A stretch of 18,353 nt of DNA, taken from contig JAJYDI010000019.1 in NCBI GenBank assembly GCA_021777635.1, forward strand, positions 1 to 18,353, read 5' to 3'. The DNA comes from Pseudomonadota bacterium. GTDB taxonomy: Bacteria; Pseudomonadota; Gammaproteobacteria; Xanthomonadales; Rhodanobacteraceae. Made by a program: the position numbers and the translations under genes. Numbering within the stretch: the stretch's first letter is position 1; each line of letters opens with the position of its first letter. The notes under the pieces were generated by a model that worked only from the letters and a program-made list of their open reading frames with translations, did no database searches and was not told the origin of the DNA. Shown piece after piece: positions 16,581-18,353 of the stretch.

Positions 16581-18353
16581 GCGGCGGACTCGCGCGGTGC
16601 CAGGGTGGCCGTACCGGGCACGGGCATGGCGCGCATGCGGCGCGCGCGGAAGCGGCGATCGCCGGAGGTGATGAAGCCGCCCAGCATCATCATCAGCCCG
16701 CCGAACCACAGCCAGCGCACGAATGGCTTGTCGTACAGGCGCAGTGCCCAGGCGCCGTGGTTGCCGAGCGGCTCGCCCAGTGCGACGTAGAGATCGCGCA
16801 TCGCCCCGGCACTGACCGCGGCTTCGGTCTGCACCTGGCCGCCGCTGTAGACCCGCTTCTGCGGGTGCATCACCGCCACCACCGCACCGTCGTGCAGCAC
16901 CGTCAGCCTGCCCTGCTGCGCGGTCCAGTTCGGGCCACGGACTTCATGCACGCCCTCGAAACGGAAATCGTAAGCGCCGATGCGCTGGCTCTGGCCGGGG
17001 TCGAGGCGCACGTCGCGCTCGACGCTCAGCGCCGTGGTCAGCAGCGCGCCGGCCAGGAACACGCCGACGCCGGCGTGGGCGACCAGCATGCCCACCATTT
17101 CGGCGGGATAGCGACGACCCGCCGGGGCCTCGCGCCAGCGTTTGCGTGCATAGAGCACGACGCCGGCGCCGACATAACATGCCGCGACCGTGCCCAGGAT
17201 CGCGCGCGCGTCGCCGCCGAGCACGAAGGCGAGCACGCCGCCGAACAGCGCGGTCGCGCCGGCGATCAGCAGCACCCGCCCCAGCGCGGTGCCGTCGGCC
17301 TTGCCCCAGCGCGCGAACGGTCCGAACGGAATCAGCAGCACCACCGGCGCCATCAGCAGGATGAACAGCGAGCCGAAGTAGGGCGGTCCGACCGACACCC
17401 GGCCCAGGTGGAAGGCGTCGCCAACCAGCGGATACAGCGTACCGATCAGCACCATCGCCGCCGCCGCGGTCAGCATCAGGTTGCCGATCACGATCAGGGT
17501 CTCGCGCGAGAGCAGGGCGAACGGCTTGCCGCCGGCGACCTTGGGTGCGCGCAGGGCATAGATCAGCAGCGAGCCGCCGACGACCACGCCGAGGAAGATC
17601 AGGATGTACACGCCGCGGCGCGGATCGCTGGCAAACGCGTGCACGCTGGTCAGCACGCCCGAGCGCACCAGGAAGGTCCCCAGCAGCGACAGCGAGAAGG
17701 CGAAGATCGACAGCAGCAAGGTCCAGGCGCGCAGGCCGCCGCGTTTTTCGGTGACCGCCTGGGCGTGGATCAGCGCGGTGCCGATCAGCCAGGGCATGAA
17801 CGAGGCGTTCTCGACCGGGTCCCAGAACCACCAGCCGCCCCAGCCCAGTTCGGCATACGACCACCAGCTGCCGAGCACGATGCCGGCGGTCAGGAAGGCC
17901 CAGGCGAAGTTGGTCCACGGACGCGCCCAGCGCACCCAGTCGTCGTCGAGCGCGCCGCCCAGCAGCGCGGCGATCGCAAATGCGAACGCCACCGAAAAGC
18001 CCACGTAGCCCATGTACAGCATCGGCGGATGGATGATCAGGCCCGGATCCTGCAACACCGGGTTGAGATCCATGCCGTTGCCCGGTGCCGGCAGCAGGCG
18101 GCCGAACGGGCTCGACGTGAACAGGGTGAACAGCAGGAAGCCGACGCTGACGAAGCCGAGCACGCCGAGCACGCGCGCGGCGAACTTCGGCGGCAGATGG
18201 CCGGAGAATGCCGCCAGCGCCACCGTCCACACATTGAGGATCAGGATCCACAGCAGCAGCGAGCCCTCGTGCGCGCCCCACACCGCCGAGAAGCGGTAGT
18301 ACCAGGGCAGGCTGAGGTTGGAGTTCTGCGCCACGTAGGCGACCGAGAAATCC
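16577..18353 (-). CDS. ccmF: Cytochrome c haem lyase subunit CcmF (N-terminus outside window)
   Basis: The frame is open to the window edge and gives 591 residues of a protein usually about 630-680 long, so only some 50-70 N-terminal residues are missing. It begins DFSVAYVAQNSNL, a conserved CcmF stretch, then has YYRFSAVWGAHEGS. The haem-handling WWD segment GWGGWWFWDPVENASFMPWL lies near 17790-17850, and conserved histidines are in the DPGLIIHPPMLY and TALIHAQAVTEKRGG segments. Many membrane helices follow, then a periplasmic domain and a last helix. With CcmH and CcmI it ligates haem from CcmE to apocytochrome c. The ccmA-E genes would be expected upstream, beyond the edge. Confidence 0.97.
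   Translation of the reverse strand, partial: DFSVAYVAQNSNLSLPWYYRFSAVWGAHEGSLLLWILILNVWTVALAAFSGHLPPKFAARVLGVLGFVSVGFLLFTLFTSSPFGRLLPAPGNGMDLNPVLQDPGLIIHPPMLYMGYVGFSVAFAFAIAALLGGALDDDWVRWARPWTNFAWAFLTAGIVLGSWWSYAELGWGGWWFWDPVENASFMPWLIGTALIHAQAVTEKRGGLRAWTLLLSIFAFSLSLLGTFLVRSGVLTSVHAFASDPRRGVYILIFLGVVVGGSLLIYALRAPKVAGGKPFALLSRETLIVIGNLMLTAAAAMVLIGTLYPLVGDAFHLGRVSVGPPYFGSLFILLMAPVVLLIPFGPFARWGKADGTALGRVLLIAGATALFGGVLAFVLGGDARAILGTVAACYVGAGVVLYARKRWREAPAGRRYPAEMVGMLVAHAGVGVFLAGALLTTALSVERDVRLDPGQSQRIGAYDFRFEGVHEVRGPNWTAQQGRLTVLHDGAVVAVMHPQKRVYSGGQVQTEAAVSAGAMRDLYVALGEPLGNHGAWALRLYDKPFVRWLWFGGLMMMLGGFITSGDRRFRARRMRAMPVPGTATLAPRESAA

Overview
The window is high-GC proteobacterial DNA. Its gene content points to a gammaproteobacterium of the Xanthomonadales (Lysobacterales), perhaps the Rhodanobacteraceae. 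The main clue is a MetX-family acyltransferase that closely resembles, from memory, the Xanthomonas serine O-succinyltransferase. The cytochrome c maturation operon also has the gammaproteobacterial order ccmF-ccmG-ccmH-ccmI. The placement rests on recalled family resemblance, not on a search.

Layout. Positions 1-166 hold the 3' end of a secretin gene. A tRNA-Leu(CAA) (304-387, minus) and the MetX-family gene (504-1604, minus) follow. At 1794-2126 lies a short, decayed OxyR-like fragment that keeps only the DNA-binding part. From 2075 to 10945 the window holds a sulfide-handling module: an ArsR-family repressor with the two cysteines typical of SqrR/BigR (minus); a divergent operon of an Acidithiobacillus-type sulfide:quinone oxidoreductase, a DUF2892 membrane protein, an RND adaptor lipoprotein and an RND permease (plus); then a single-domain rhodanese and an ETHE1/Blh-type persulfide dioxygenase (both minus) and a divergent TauE/SafE transporter (plus). 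After a 398-base gap come katG (11344-13524, minus), a 388-base gap, a SAM-dependent methyltransferase, and the ccmI, ccmH, ccmG and ccmF genes (minus, tightly overlapping), with ccmF cut by the window end.

How the genes fit together. SQR oxidises sulfide at the membrane and passes electrons to quinone. The sulfane sulfur produced can be oxidised to sulfite by the persulfide dioxygenase and shuttled by the rhodanese, and TauE/SafE can export sulfite or a related sulfur anion. The ArsR protein probably senses persulfides through Cys41/Cys107 and represses the module. Two AT-rich sites share the 9-mer TATATTAGA at exactly the same distance from the starts of the dioxygenase and the rhodanese, and a third AT-rich site with CTAAATTAG lies at the SQR promoter. 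The least understood part is the RND pump embedded in the SQR operon, with no outer-membrane channel gene nearby. A further point is that the rhodanese and DUF2892 protein together look like a split version of YgaP.
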